A model generated the notes under the pieces. The model worked only from the letters and a program-made list of their open reading frames with translations, ran no database searches and was not told the DNA's origin. A DNA stretch of 55,873 nt from a virus. The stretch is taken from the IMG/VR virus record IMGVR_UViG_3300025128_000048, positions 1 through 55,873 of that record; one strand, written 5' to 3'. Below are positions 20,399 through 29,877 of this stretch, one piece after another; position 1 is the first letter of the stretch; each line of letters begins with the position of its first letter. The translations under genes were made by a program, and so were the position numbers.

Positions 20399-20736
20399 GT
20401 AGACACGAAGATTATATGAAAGCAATGATACAGCAAGAGGAGTTACGTATGGCACAAGCAAAGAAACAAAGTGATAATGTTGCTGAAATGGCAAAGGCTA
20501 TGGGCATGGCTGTTGATATGGTCAACAGTCCACCACACTACAATCAGACGGGCATTGAGTGTATTGATGCTATCTCTGCTGCCACTGATAGTAACTTCAA
20601 GTATTACTTACAAGGTAACATTATGAAATACCTGTGGCGATTTGACTATAAAGATAAGCCATTAGAGGATTTGCAAAAGGCCAAGTGGTACTTGGACAGG
20701 TTGATAGAAGAGGTTATGGCGAGTGATAAGAGTTAA
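20395..20736 (+). CDS. DUF3310 protein
   Basis: This 113-residue protein has a C-terminal DUF3310 domain recognisable from VNSPPHYNQTGIECIDAI, YLQGNIMKYLWRFDYK and DLQKAKWYLDRLIEEV. The family is common in phages next to nucleotide-metabolism genes and is sometimes called a nucleotide-kinase-like protein without firm evidence. The N-terminal extension holds AEMAKAMGMA, encoded by the exact 32-nt repeat shared with the gene at 17649. Confidence 0.8.
   Translation: MSRHEDYMKAMIQQEELRMAQAKKQSDNVAEMAKAMGMAVDMVNSPPHYNQTGIECIDAISAATDSNFKYYLQGNIMKYLWRFDYKDKPLEDLQKAKWYLDRLIEEVMASDKS
20480..20511 (+). repeat. Exact 32-nt repeat, copy 2 (encodes AEMAKAMGMA)
   Basis: Identical to 17683-17714, same frame. 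It lies just before the DUF3310 domain. Confidence 0.9.
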
Positions 20737-20737
20737 A

Positions 20738-20884
20738 ATGTACATAACCATTGAGGTGGACGATGAAGAGTATCCGGTCCCTGCTGATGGCAGGGTTGGA
20801 GAAGAATTAGAGGATAGCCTACACGATTATTTCCATGATATAGATGGGGCTAACATTAAGCATATTAGAACGATTACGGAGTAA
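20738..20884 (+). CDS. Small acidic protein (48 aa)
   Basis: ATG 20738 lies one base after the previous stop; the frame ends at TAA 20882-20884. The product MYITIEVDDEEYPVPADGRV... is acidic, ending IKHIRTITE, and looks like a small alpha/beta domain. The stop codon lies inside the RBS hairpin of the reductase gene, so its translation could open that hairpin. Confidence 0.55.
   Translation: MYITIEVDDEEYPVPADGRVGEELEDSLHDYFHDIDGANIKHIRTITE
20874..20884 (+). promoter_or_regulatory. Ribosome-binding hairpin with GGA loop (copy 4)
   Basis: TTAC-GGA-GTAA has a 4-bp stem with the SD core in the loop, 7 nt before the reductase ATG at 20888. It is the shortest of the four and the only one in the replication module. 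Confidence 0.4.
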
Positions 20885-20887
20885 GAA

Positions 20888-22819
20888 ATGATAAACAACC
20901 AATTACCAACAGACTACCAAAACTTTATAGCTCTCTCACGTTATGCACGTTGGAAAGAAGAAGAGCAACGTAGAGAAACATGGGGCGAAACTGTGCAAAG
21001 ATACTTTGACTACATGGATAAGCATCTAGCCGACAATCACAACTACAAACTATCTGATGAGTTACGTTCAGAGTTAGAAGAGGCTGTGCTTAACATAAGC
21101 GTCATGCCTAGCATGAGAGCGTTGATGACCAGTGGCCCTGCACTAGACAGATGCCATGTAGGTGGATACAACTGTTCCTATGTACCTGTAGATAGCCCAC
21201 GTGCATTTGATGAAACTATGTATATTCTTATGTGTGGCACGGGCGTAGGCTTTAGTGTAGAGCGTCACAACATTGAAAAGCTACCCATCGTGGCAGAAGA
21301 TTTCTACAAGACTGACACAGTTATCAAGGTAGGTGATAGCAGACCCGGTTGGGCAAAGTCTCTAAAAGAACTTATTGCCATGCTATATGCTGGACAGATA
21401 CCAGCATGGGATGTGTCAGAGGTACGCCCTGCAGGTGCTAGGCTCAAAACATTTGGTGGTAGAGCATCAGGTCCACAACCATTGGTTGAGTTGTTTGAGT
21501 TTGTTGTACAGAAGTTTAAGGGTGCAGCAGGTCGTAGGCTATATCCAATTGAATGTCACGATATCATGTGTAAGATTGGGGAAGTGGTAGTCGTGGGTGG
21601 AGTACGTAGATCAGCACTCATTAGCTTATCTAACTTAAACGATGACCAGATGGCTCATGCTAAATCAGGTAAATGGTATGAGTATGAAGGACAACGTGCG
21701 TTGGCTAACAACTCTGTAGCGTACAAAACTAAGCCTGAGATGGGTACATTCATGCGTGAGTGGTTGTCTCTGTACGACAGCAAGTCAGGTGAGCGTGGTA
21801 TCTTCAACAGGCAATCTGCTATTAAGCAAGCAGCTAAGAATGGTAGGCGAGATACAGAGCATGACTTTGGTTGTAATCCTTGCTCTGAGATTATTTTACG
21901 CCCCTATCAGTTCTGTAACCTATCTGAAGTAGTCATCCGTGAGAATGACACTATGGATACGTTAAAAGAAAAGGTGCGTCTTGCCACAATACTTGGCACG
22001 TTCCAAGCTACAATGACTAACTTTAAGTATCTACGCAAGGTATGGAAAGATAATACAGAGGAAGAGCGTTTACTTGGTGTGTCTTTGACGGGTATTATGG
22101 ACAATGTTATGACCTCTACTAACGGTGAAAAGTTGCCTATACTTTTAGGTGTGTTAAAAGACGAAGCAATTCGTACTAATGCAGCCATAGCAAAGCAGCT
22201 AGGGATATCACAGTCCACTGCAGTGACTTGTGTTAAGCCTAGTGGCACTGTGTCACAGCTTACTGATGCAGCGTCAGGTATCCACGCTAGACATAACCCA
22301 TACTATATACGCACTGTGCGTGGCGATAATAAAGACCCTCTGACACAGTTTCTTATATCTCAAGGCATACCTGCTGAACCTGATGTAACGAAACCTGAAT
22401 CAACAACAGTATTTAGTTTTCCTATGAAAGCACCAACAGGTGCAATAACTAGAACACAAATGAACGCCATTGAACAGCTAGAATTATGGCTTACTTATCA
22501 GCGTTATTGGTGTGAACATAAGCCATCTGTATCCATCACTGTCAAAGAACACGAATGGATGGAAGTAGGTTCTTGGGTATATAAATATTTTGATGAAGTA
22601 TCAGGTGTTTCATTTTTTCCTCACAGTGACCACACGTATGCACAGCCTGTTTATCAAGATATAGATAAAGATGAATATAAAAAGTTCTTGACAAAGATGC
22701 CAAAAAATGTAGACTGGTCATTGTTGCAAGAGTTTGAGAAGGAAGACACTACAACAGGTGGCCGCGAGTTAGCGTGTACTGCTGGTGTGTGTGAAATTGT
22801 AGACATAGAGGCAGCGTGA
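20888..22819 (+). CDS. nrdJ: Class II (adenosylcobalamin-dependent) ribonucleoside-triphosphate reductase
   Basis: This 643-residue monomeric reductase converts NTPs to dNTPs. Visible motifs: the N-terminal Cys region (HVGGYNCSYVPVD), the finger-loop and active-site segment FGCNPCSEIILRPYQFCNLS (thiyl-radical Cys and acidic partner), CVKPSGTVSQL, and the C-terminal redox pair ACTAGVCEIVD. The size and single-gene form match the Lactobacillus RTPR type. It needs host B12. It supplies dNTPs to the phage polymerase, next to DUF3310 and MazG. The start follows a GGA-loop hairpin RBS. Confidence 0.93.
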   Translation: MINNQLPTDYQNFIALSRYARWKEEEQRRETWGETVQRYFDYMDKHLADNHNYKLSDELRSELEEAVLNISVMPSMRALMTSGPALDRCHVGGYNCSYVPVDSPRAFDETMYILMCGTGVGFSVERHNIEKLPIVAEDFYKTDTVIKVGDSRPGWAKSLKELIAMLYAGQIPAWDVSEVRPAGARLKTFGGRASGPQPLVELFEFVVQKFKGAAGRRLYPIECHDIMCKIGEVVVVGGVRRSALISLSNLNDDQMAHAKSGKWYEYEGQRALANNSVAYKTKPEMGTFMREWLSLYDSKSGERGIFNRQSAIKQAAKNGRRDTEHDFGCNPCSEIILRPYQFCNLSEVVIRENDTMDTLKEKVRLATILGTFQATMTNFKYLRKVWKDNTEEERLLGVSLTGIMDNVMTSTNGEKLPILLGVLKDEAIRTNAAIAKQLGISQSTAVTCVKPSGTVSQLTDAASGIHARHNPYYIRTVRGDNKDPLTQFLISQGIPAEPDVTKPESTTVFSFPMKAPTGAITRTQMNAIEQLELWLTYQRYWCEHKPSVSITVKEHEWMEVGSWVYKYFDEVSGVSFFPHSDHTYAQPVYQDIDKDEYKKFLTKMPKNVDWSLLQEFEKEDTTTGGRELACTAGVCEIVDIEAA

Positions 22820-22977
22820 TGAATTGCTGGTATTGTGGAACAGAATTAATCTGGGGTGGGGACCATGACATAGGAGAAGAATTTGAAAACTTCTGTATGG
22901 AAACAAACCTATCATGCCCTAATCCAGATTGTAGGGCTGAAGTTATTATGTATTTGCCAAAAGCAGAAAGGAGTTAA
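22819..22977 (+). CDS. Small zinc-ribbon protein (52 aa)
   Basis: ATG 22819 overlaps the reductase stop (TGATG); the frame ends at TAA 22975-22977. Knuckles CWYC near the start and CPNPDC near the end give a two-Cys-pair zinc site (the second pair is CxxxxC). The middle is acidic. Resembles other short phage zinc proteins of unknown role. Confidence 0.6.
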   Translation: MNCWYCGTELIWGGDHDIGEEFENFCMETNLSCPNPDCRAEVIMYLPKAERS

Positions 22978-22978
22978 C

Positions 22979-23164
22979 ATGGAAGCATTATTAGTATTAG
23001 GCGCATTAGCATATGGTATTCATCATATGAACAAACAAGATGAACCAGAGGTAGCAGAAGTAACTGTGCAAAAATTAGAAGACATTGACTGGTCTAAAGC
23101 AGGTAACTTTAGGACAGCCAGCACAGAAAATAATGTGCAATGGGTAATAATAACGGAAGGATAA
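22979..23164 (+). CDS. Small membrane-anchored protein
   Basis: This is 61 residues from ATG 22979, 7 nt after AAAGGAG. A short hydrophobic N-terminus (EALLVLGALAYGIHHM) is followed by an acidic then mixed domain (VAEVTVQKLEDIDWSKAGNF). Likely a weak membrane anchor or signal. Function is unknown. Confidence 0.55.
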   Translation: MEALLVLGALAYGIHHMNKQDEPEVAEVTVQKLEDIDWSKAGNFRTASTENNVQWVIITEG

Positions 23165-23167
23165 AAA

Positions 23168-23422
23168 ATGAGAGATGTAATAATACGAGGAGCAAGAGCG
23201 CACTTTATTGGGAATATCAATAAACACTTAGCTAATATTGAAATATATATGAACAACACAATTGGTATCGGTGAACACTCTGATATCATAGAGACTGTAG
23301 AACTAGAACTTGAGCAGGTCGCTAACTATCACGATAAGTTAGAGATGCTTGAGAAATATTTTATCAAACCACAACAGAAACAAAATGAAGGAGTTGAGGA
23401 TGAGGTGGAACAATCTGACTAA
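23168..23422 (+). CDS. Early helical hypothetical protein
   Basis: This 84-residue protein (MRDVIIRGARAHFIGNINKH...) is mostly helical with an acidic end (NEGVEDEVEQSD). It overlaps the next gene by 23 nt. Composition suggests a small helical bundle. Not recognised. Confidence 0.6.
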   Translation: MRDVIIRGARAHFIGNINKHLANIEIYMNNTIGIGEHSDIIETVELELEQVANYHDKLEMLEKYFIKPQQKQNEGVEDEVEQSD

Positions 23423-23657
23423 ATATGATGCGCCTTTGCGTATACAATATCAATCAGGTTACGATGCATTTTATAGGGGTGGGGACTTTGTTCCTGACCC
23501 CGATCATAAAGATAGATTTGTATTTATAGAAATGCGTCCTAAGATTAGTCAGAATACTATGCAGTATCGTGAGTGGCAACGAGGCTGGAATACTGCGTAC
23601 TTTGAGAATCTAAGAAAGGTTAAGAGTCGTGAACAAGCTAGAGCAAGACGCAAATAA
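23400..23657 (+). CDS. Ribosome-modulation-factor-like small basic protein
   Basis: This is 85 residues from ATG 23400, 7 nt after GAAGGAG. The tandem aromatic-Gly pattern GYDAFYRGGDF...YREWQRGWNTAYF resembles the repeated G-x-x-A-x-x-x-G unit of ribosome modulation factor and related phage proteins. The C-terminus is basic (KVKSREQARARRK). If real, it might act on host ribosomes. The similarity is by eye only. Confidence 0.45.
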   Translation: MRWNNLTKYDAPLRIQYQSGYDAFYRGGDFVPDPDHKDRFVFIEMRPKISQNTMQYREWQRGWNTAYFENLRKVKSREQARARRK

Positions 23658-23676
23658 CTGGATGAGGGAGAGATAT

Positions 23677-24015
23677 ATGAGTAACATTACAGCAACGGAG
23701 TACCAACGTAAGGCTGCAGAGACTGCCATATTCCCTAAAGAAAAAGCCCTTGAGTATTTAACTCTGGGGCTTACTGGTGAGGCAGGTGAGATTGCCAACA
23801 AGGTCAAGAAGTTGATTCGTGACGGTGCAGATAGAGAAGAGCATCACGCTAAACTAAATGCTATTGGTCACGAGATTGGAGATGTTATGTGGTATTGTGC
23901 CATGCTTGCTAAAGAAGTGGACATGAACCTTGGTAGAATTATGGAAGACAACTTGGACAAACTGGCAGATAGGAAAGCTAGGAATCGTCTACAGGGTGAC
24001 GGGGATAACCGATGA
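23677..24015 (+). CDS. mazG: MazG-like nucleotide pyrophosphohydrolase
   Basis: This is 112 residues from ATG 23677, preceded by GAGGGAGAG. All-alpha NTP pyrophosphohydrolase motifs are present: LGLTGEAGEIANKVKKLIRD (metal-binding Glu residues) and IGHEIGDVMWYCAMLA (E-x2-D). Phage MazG is thought to hydrolyse non-canonical or surplus NTPs or to modulate host signalling nucleotides. It closes the nucleotide-metabolism block behind the reductase. An upstream in-frame GTG at 23629 is less likely. Confidence 0.85.
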   Translation: MSNITATEYQRKAAETAIFPKEKALEYLTLGLTGEAGEIANKVKKLIRDGADREEHHAKLNAIGHEIGDVMWYCAMLAKEVDMNLGRIMEDNLDKLADRKARNRLQGDGDNR

Positions 24016-24086
24016 TATCATTAGGTATTATAACAATAGCATACATGTATATGCTTCATGTACTAGCAAAAGAGCAGGGGATTTAG
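24012..24086 (+). CDS. Possible 24-aa hydrophobic peptide ending in the terminator
   Basis: ATG 24012 overlaps the MazG stop (ATGA coupling), and TAG at 24084-24086 lies in the loop of the following terminator hairpin. The peptide MISLGIITIAYMYMLHVLAK is a plausible membrane helix. Ribosomes on this frame would reach the terminator stem. It may be chance. Confidence 0.35.
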   Translation: MISLGIITIAYMYMLHVLAKEQGI

Positions 24087-24098
24087 TCCCCTGTTTTT
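24075..24098 (+). terminator. Intrinsic terminator of the early arm
   Basis: CAGGGGA-TTTAG-TCCCCTG (7-bp perfect stem) is followed by TTTTT. It overlaps the stop codon of the convergent late gene. Read leftward, the hairpin is followed only by a short T-run (CTCTTTT), so it may act weakly in both directions. Confidence 0.8.
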
Positions 24099-27000
24099 AT
24101 TTGTATACAGAGCGTAATACTTTACCAATTGTAGCTAGTTCATAAAGATCTTCTATCTTAGCACCATCTGCTGGTCTACCATTTCTCGCTATAAATTCTG
24201 ATGCTGCATTTTTACGTATTTCACGTGGTAGTCTACGATATGCTAACATAGCTTCAGTATAAGCAGGTGCATCTGCAGAAATACTTTTACCATCAGATAG
24301 TAGTCGTTTTACACTTTTTACTTGTTCTTTTATCAGTGCTTTCACTCTACTGTTGACAAACTCTTGTGCAGTCATTTCTTTTTGTAGAGATTCATTTTCA
24401 TTATACTCTATAATGGATTGTTTTTCATACGCTTGTGCCGCGTCAACCAAGCCGGGAATAATTTCACGCAGTTGTTCATTTTCAAATCTGCGTATGCTAG
24501 GCACCTTAGATGAGCTACCTAATTCAAATTCACTGATACCAAGACGTTTAATATACTCACCTTGCTCACTATCTCTTGTTTTGAGAGACAAACCTAATCC
24601 AACCTTAAATGCAGAACCCACTCTGCTTGGCTCTTCTTGGAACAGACTCTGACGTAAAGGTAATTGCTCATCTTCTTTACCCGATGTCAAGAACCCCCTC
24701 GCACGTAGTGGCTGTTTTAGATTCTCTGTGAATGTTCTACCAAATGTTAGTGTAGGATCTTGTGCTGTATCTCTAAACTCTTCTCCTCGCATACCAATAG
24801 CACGTTGTGTATCAATAATCTGCGCACCCGGCACAGCCCACGTAGATAGGTAATTACCCAAGGCTCTGGCTGTAGCACGAGCGAGTGCTTCATCACGAGT
24901 CAAGTCACCACCACCTGCTAAATTGACTACCTCTTCAATAATACTGTTTCCTACACCTGTTCTTACGTTTGTTCCTAAAAATGTTTCAGAGAACTCCTTG
25001 CCTTTAAAGAAGTCATCAAACGTGCCATCCATAAGACGCTTTGTTGCCTCTCCTAAATACAGATACTGACGCAGTGGGAACTGTGGTGTGGTATCCATCA
25101 CTGTGCCATCACCCATACTTAATTCTTTATAATCTGCAGGTGCATCTTCTGTGCTACGTGCTTGATATGCTGCATATACACCTGCCATACCTACAAGGTT
25201 ACGTGATATGCGCCTTCTATCTGCGGCAGACAGTTTAGTGCCTTTAGGTAACTGGCCCATCAGCTTCTTAGTAAGAGGTATAGAAGCACCGCCCATATAG
25301 TTACCCATCAACTCAAGGCTGTTGAACATGAAACGTGGGAATGGTATGGCTACCGTCAAACCATTACGAGTGATAAAGTTTGTTATTTCCCTAAACAGCG
25401 GAGTCTCTGGCTGCTTGGCATATGTTACATCAAGTGCTTTGTTCGTGGAGTCTGCTACAAGTTCCATAAAAGAACGTGCGCCTTTAGGACGTACTGTTGT
25501 AGAGTCATTTAATAAATCACGAATTTGCCCGTTATTAATGGTATCAATTAGATCAATTTTATATTCACGTTTTACCAGACGTTCTAACTCACCTAAAAAA
25601 GAACCACGGCGTACAAGATACTCTTGATATCTGTTTGCACTATTTAAAACGCTGACCGCATCCTCTAGTTCAGATAATACTGTATCCGTTCCTCGTCCTA
25701 GTGTGCTAAACTTACCACCAAGAATACCTTTGTCAGCAGCCGCTTCAGCTTCCTGTCTAACTTTCTTTGCATCAAATTTTGTTTTAGTGTCTTTGGCTCG
25801 TTGTTTCGCCGCTGCTATAAAATTATCCACCTGCTCTTTACGAGCCATGCCCCTACCAGTAGCAGATTGTAATTCATTTAGCTGATTAAACATAAGATCA
25901 AACTGCTTGGACAATTCAGGACGATTTAAAATAAAGTCCACATAGTCTTTAGTATCTAGTCTGCTTTCTGGCCCAAACATATACCGCATATGACGGAAGC
26001 TGTCGTTCCAGTTAGAGCGACTTAACACTGTGCCTGTAAATGCTGCTGTTTTACGTGCGACACCCGTTGCTTCTCCTGCATTATATAAAGCGGTATCCAT
26101 TACATTAGTAAGAGTGTCCAGAGGCGCACGAATACCTGCAGATGTCACGTTACGTGCAGCAGTCGCTAACTGTGATACTAACCCACCACGGCGTATACCC
26201 TCAATACGCATAATATTGTTACGTATCTTACCTTGCTGTGCCTGTGTAGCTACGCGCTGCAGTTCCTGCATCTCATTCAAAGGTCTTGCACGTTTAATCT
26301 GCGATAGTTTCTGCAGAGTCTTACCTGCCTCAGAGCCAGAGCCTACGACAGTTAAGATGTAATCTTCAAATGATACATTATACTTGTTCAGTATATCAAT
26401 CAGTTCATCGCCGGGTATAAGTTCTTTATCTATAGTCAAATCAAACAAATGGTCAATTAATCTATATTCTTTTCCATCTTCAAACTTTTTAGGAGCAAAA
26501 GCATTTGGATTTCTATCTTTTAATTCAGCCGCCGCTGCAACAAGCCCGTTAAGTTTATCAGACTTTAGTACGGGCATGGTAATCTTGTCTTCTTGACCTG
26601 CCAATAATGCAGCGTCATCTAATTCCACATCACTACCTAAAGCTCTTTGAACTCTAGTACGTGTGTCACCTGCGTCTAACTCTTTTGCTGTTTCTCTGCC
26701 AGCTTCACGTGCCTTATCTGCGTTTAGCACCTTCTTTCCATCTACTTCATCTGAAATAGTTTTACCAGTGGAAAGTTCAAAGTCTTCTATTAATGCTTGT
26801 CTAAGATCATCATTTTGATCGGCTATCTCTGCAGCCTCATCTGCTTTCTTAGTCACCTCTTCTGCTGTAGCGTCTTTAGCCCTATTAATATTCATCTTGC
26901 GATTGAGTAGTTTTTCACGAGCAGCTTCGCTACGCTTCTTTGCTTTCTCTATCTGTTTAGCTTCTCTAAATGTTTTACGTGCTACACCTGCTCCAGCAGC

Positions 27001-27816
27001 ACCCGGAACTACAGCTTCAGCCATCTCTAACATCATTGTTAAATCTGTACCAAACTTTCTCCCTGCAGTTTTAGGGTCAAACGGCAATAATTCCTTGCCC
27101 GTTTTACCTAGTAGCTTATTATCCTCTGTAAATGTTTCGTGCATATAACGAGTAAATGCCTCTCCTGTATCTTCTACAGTTTCTGACACAGCAGTAACGC
27201 CAGCAATCAATAATGCCAACCCCTCTTCACCTAAACCTGCAACAGCTTTTACTGTGCTACGTAGTGGTGCTGGTACTTTTTCTTCAAAAGCCGCACTGTC
27301 AATAAAGTCTCTATTACCTTGCTCACCATACATGGCTGCAATCATGTCACGAGTTTTATCAAAGTCAAATACAGCGTCAGTTTGCTCTGACACTGTTGGG
27401 GTAGGCGCATCAATTCGTTCTAGTTTGGGGAGATAGTCTTCTGGTGCATCGCCAGTAGGCACTGAAGGCACCACTCTAAACCCTGCAGGAACCTCACCAG
27501 TACGAGCGTATTCATCTACAGGTGTTTCTGCTGGCTCAGAAGGGTCTATAGGTATGTCTACCACACCCTCTTCAGCATTATCAAGTGCGTCTAGCGCATC
27601 AAGTTGTGAAGTTATGTTATTAGGAGTCTCAGCCTGAACATCAATGTCTTGAACATCACTTTCTTCTTGATCCTCAAGTTCATCAAGTCTTCTTAATTCA
27701 TCCGCTAAACTTGTGTTAGTTTCTTCGTCATCAACATTTAATGTATCTTGATCTTCCTCATCTGTATCAAGCTGATCTAAAAGGTCAAGTTGCCTAGACA
27801 GGTCAATTTGTGACAT
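24097..27816 (-). CDS. Large internal virion (DNA-ejection) protein
   Basis: This 1239-residue protein, the last gene of the late arm, has an acidic low-complexity N-terminus (LDLLDQLDTDEEDQDTLNVD, DELEDQEESD). Long helical, coiled-coil-rich regions follow (ERL, AREKLLNRKMN, TKKADEAAEIA), with a hydrophobic stretch around LVGMAGVYAAYQ in the later half. Size, position after tail genes and helical content match the large internal core proteins of podoviruses, which leave the capsid with DNA and line the channel through the envelope. No transglycosylase or protease motif was recognised. Confidence 0.6.
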   Translation of the reverse strand: MSQIDLSRQLDLLDQLDTDEEDQDTLNVDDEETNTSLADELRRLDELEDQEESDVQDIDVQAETPNNITSQLDALDALDNAEEGVVDIPIDPSEPAETPVDEYARTGEVPAGFRVVPSVPTGDAPEDYLPKLERIDAPTPTVSEQTDAVFDFDKTRDMIAAMYGEQGNRDFIDSAAFEEKVPAPLRSTVKAVAGLGEEGLALLIAGVTAVSETVEDTGEAFTRYMHETFTEDNKLLGKTGKELLPFDPKTAGRKFGTDLTMMLEMAEAVVPGAAGAGVARKTFREAKQIEKAKKRSEAAREKLLNRKMNINRAKDATAEEVTKKADEAAEIADQNDDLRQALIEDFELSTGKTISDEVDGKKVLNADKAREAGRETAKELDAGDTRTRVQRALGSDVELDDAALLAGQEDKITMPVLKSDKLNGLVAAAAELKDRNPNAFAPKKFEDGKEYRLIDHLFDLTIDKELIPGDELIDILNKYNVSFEDYILTVVGSGSEAGKTLQKLSQIKRARPLNEMQELQRVATQAQQGKIRNNIMRIEGIRRGGLVSQLATAARNVTSAGIRAPLDTLTNVMDTALYNAGEATGVARKTAAFTGTVLSRSNWNDSFRHMRYMFGPESRLDTKDYVDFILNRPELSKQFDLMFNQLNELQSATGRGMARKEQVDNFIAAAKQRAKDTKTKFDAKKVRQEAEAAADKGILGGKFSTLGRGTDTVLSELEDAVSVLNSANRYQEYLVRRGSFLGELERLVKREYKIDLIDTINNGQIRDLLNDSTTVRPKGARSFMELVADSTNKALDVTYAKQPETPLFREITNFITRNGLTVAIPFPRFMFNSLELMGNYMGGASIPLTKKLMGQLPKGTKLSAADRRRISRNLVGMAGVYAAYQARSTEDAPADYKELSMGDGTVMDTTPQFPLRQYLYLGEATKRLMDGTFDDFFKGKEFSETFLGTNVRTGVGNSIIEEVVNLAGGGDLTRDEALARATARALGNYLSTWAVPGAQIIDTQRAIGMRGEEFRDTAQDPTLTFGRTFTENLKQPLRARGFLTSGKEDEQLPLRQSLFQEEPSRVGSAFKVGLGLSLKTRDSEQGEYIKRLGISEFELGSSSKVPSIRRFENEQLREIIPGLVDAAQAYEKQSIIEYNENESLQKEMTAQEFVNSRVKALIKEQVKSVKRLLSDGKSISADAPAYTEAMLAYRRLPREIRKNAASEFIARNGRPADGAKIEDLYELATIGKVLRSVYK

Positions 27817-27817
27817 A

Positions 27818-29374
27818 TTAATATCCTCTAATGTATGTTGTTCCTGTCCATATACGTGCTACCTTTTTAGGTTCACCTGAATTTGTTGTTATTTCATATT
27901 CAACAATGTCACCCACTTTTAAGCCTTTAGTAAAGTTAACCTTTGAAGATTCAGCTTTTGTAGTTGGTACTAACTTTTTACCTTGCTTTTGACTTGCTCT
28001 AACTTGCTCTACATAATTATTAACATTATTTTGAAGTGTGCTTCTTTGCGTTCTTATTAAAGCGTTCATTCGTGCGTCATTTAATCCACTTACCTGCTCT
28101 GTTACATTATTTAAAGCCCTAGTCATACTGTCAAAATACTGAGTTTCATTACCTTTAATTTTGTAATCAAGTTGACCCTGTATATCAGTTACTAGACCTT
28201 TAGGCTCAAGTATGCGTTTAATTTCTCCATTGAGTATTGCTTGTCTGCTTTCTTTTGAGAATTGTGGTGTAGGCGCATCAGCAGTTTCAGTTTGTTCATT
28301 ATAGGCTTTAGCACCAGCTATAGCATCTGCTCTCATACGCTCAAAATCCGCAACTTGCTGATTGGTCAGACCACCTTCAGACAGTTTCTGTGTTGCATAC
28401 ACAGCCATATCTTCAAAGTCTTTAAACTGAGGATGAGACTTTGCTTTTTGTAATTCTAATTCGTCTTTTTCAATACCTATCTTTTTACTTCTCATGTTTA
28501 GTATGTGTGCTTCAGCTTCACGTGCTAGTGACTCTTGCCTCTGTAAAGCAGCAACTTCAGCACGAGCATTATCTAATGCACGTTGGTCTGCATCGGTAGC
28601 CTCTTTTCTTTGCGCCCGTGCTTCAGCCGCGTCAGCAATCTCCATAGCTTGGTCAATGCGTTTAGTGTTTTGCTTAAAGGCAGAAACTTTCATGTCATGT
28701 GCCGTAATGTCTCTTTCTATCTTACTTACTACTCTGCCTTCTTCCACAGCGGCTTGAAGCATTGATCTGTCTATTCTACCGATAGTAGGTAAACCCTCTA
28801 CCTCTTCTCTAGGTTTAATCATTGTTGCTTCTGTTTGTTTTCGTAAAGAAGCCGCTGCTTTTTCTGCTGCTTGCCCCTCTTTTCCAAAGAGCCTACCAAG
28901 AGGATCGTCTACACCTAATGTAGCACCAGAAAATCCAGTTGGTAATGATGTATCTTTGCGTTGATATAAAATTTGTGCCTCGCCCTGTTCATAATCCAGA
29001 GTTGCCGTACCTTTTTTAATGTCTTGAAACAGGGTAGTTACATCAAGGGGAGCATCACCCGGTTGCAACTTAGATCTACGCTCCTCTATGCTGTTTTTTA
29101 ATGCTAATGCATCATCAGCCGTACCTAATTTTTTCATAGCAGCAGTAGCTAAAGCAGGATCACCTAATTCATCAGCAAAATATCTATAGGCTTCTTTAGC
29201 CTTTTTATTGTATTCAGCTTCCTCCTTATCTTCTGCTTCCATTTTACGTAATCGCGTTTGTTGCCAAAAAGACTTAGCGGCAGAAATTTCACGATCACGT
29301 TTTTCCATAGCGTTTTGTAGACTTCTATCTACGCTACTAGCTAATCCTGTTGTAAATCCTGTCCAAAAACTCAT
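27818..29374 (-). CDS. Internal virion protein, coiled-coil
   Basis: This 518-residue protein starts with a Gly/Ser-containing segment (MSFWTGFTTGLASSVDRSLQ). A long alpha-helical body is rich in Ala, Glu, Lys and Arg (MEIADAAEARAQRKEATDAD). The C-terminus is a small beta domain (GDIVEYEITTNSGEPKKVAR). It sits 1 nt upstream of the 1239-residue protein and 1 nt from its own upstream neighbour. It probably forms part of the internal core or ejectosome. Confidence 0.55.
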   Translation of the reverse strand: MSFWTGFTTGLASSVDRSLQNAMEKRDREISAAKSFWQQTRLRKMEAEDKEEAEYNKKAKEAYRYFADELGDPALATAAMKKLGTADDALALKNSIEERRSKLQPGDAPLDVTTLFQDIKKGTATLDYEQGEAQILYQRKDTSLPTGFSGATLGVDDPLGRLFGKEGQAAEKAAASLRKQTEATMIKPREEVEGLPTIGRIDRSMLQAAVEEGRVVSKIERDITAHDMKVSAFKQNTKRIDQAMEIADAAEARAQRKEATDADQRALDNARAEVAALQRQESLAREAEAHILNMRSKKIGIEKDELELQKAKSHPQFKDFEDMAVYATQKLSEGGLTNQQVADFERMRADAIAGAKAYNEQTETADAPTPQFSKESRQAILNGEIKRILEPKGLVTDIQGQLDYKIKGNETQYFDSMTRALNNVTEQVSGLNDARMNALIRTQRSTLQNNVNNYVEQVRASQKQGKKLVPTTKAESSKVNFTKGLKVGDIVEYEITTNSGEPKKVARIWTGTTYIRGY

Positions 29375-29877
29375 TACTTTCTCCGTGCCATTAAACCTTT
29401 AGGCTTTTCTTCTTCATCTGATTCTTTAACTTCTTTTACTGCTGCTTTAACATCTTTCTTTTTTAGGTCATCCTCATATTCTTTAAGCATCTTTGAGAAT
29501 AGAGAGTCACGTATGGTTCCTTTATTTGGATCTTCCATACCTGTGTCATACTTAATGCCAGCACTATCGCCTAACAACATCATCATTTCCATTAACATAG
29601 GTAATACTAACATACCTACATCAAGGCTATGCTTTCCATCCATAACGCTGCCCATCTGTATTGTGTTAGCCAGTACAGTTACAGGTACACCGGATTCAAG
29701 AGTTTCTACTAGCTGCACCATAAACTCTTCACTACTCATGCGTTCCATGTAGTAATCAATAGCTTCATCAACATTAGTTAACTGTGCAGGAGTTTGCCAA
29801 GGTCTATCGCCTAACTCATGCGTTAATGCCATGCCCGGTATGGGTGCATCAAATATTGGTTCTTGACTAACTTCCAT
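29374..29877 (-). CDS. Conserved structural-module protein
   Basis: This 167-residue protein begins EPIFDAPIPGMALTHELGDR, followed by RPWQTPAQL, a block I recall from many marine podovirus and myovirus late proteins. The centre contains Met-rich hydrophobic helices (MLVLPMLMEMMMLLGD) and the end is Lys/Glu-rich. It overlaps both neighbours. A virion-associated role is inferred from context. Confidence 0.6.
   Translation of the reverse strand: MEVSQEPIFDAPIPGMALTHELGDRPWQTPAQLTNVDEAIDYYMERMSSEEFMVQLVETLESGVPVTVLANTIQMGSVMDGKHSLDVGMLVLPMLMEMMMLLGDSAGIKYDTGMEDPNKGTIRDSLFSKMLKEYEDDLKKKDVKAAVKEVKESDEEEKPKGLMARRK

Noticed and set aside
24353-27436. Several plus-strand frames of 60-110 aa opposite the 1239-residue late gene
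   Set aside because: All are antisense shadows rich in Ser/Leu/Cys without ribosome-binding sites, lying beyond the early terminator.
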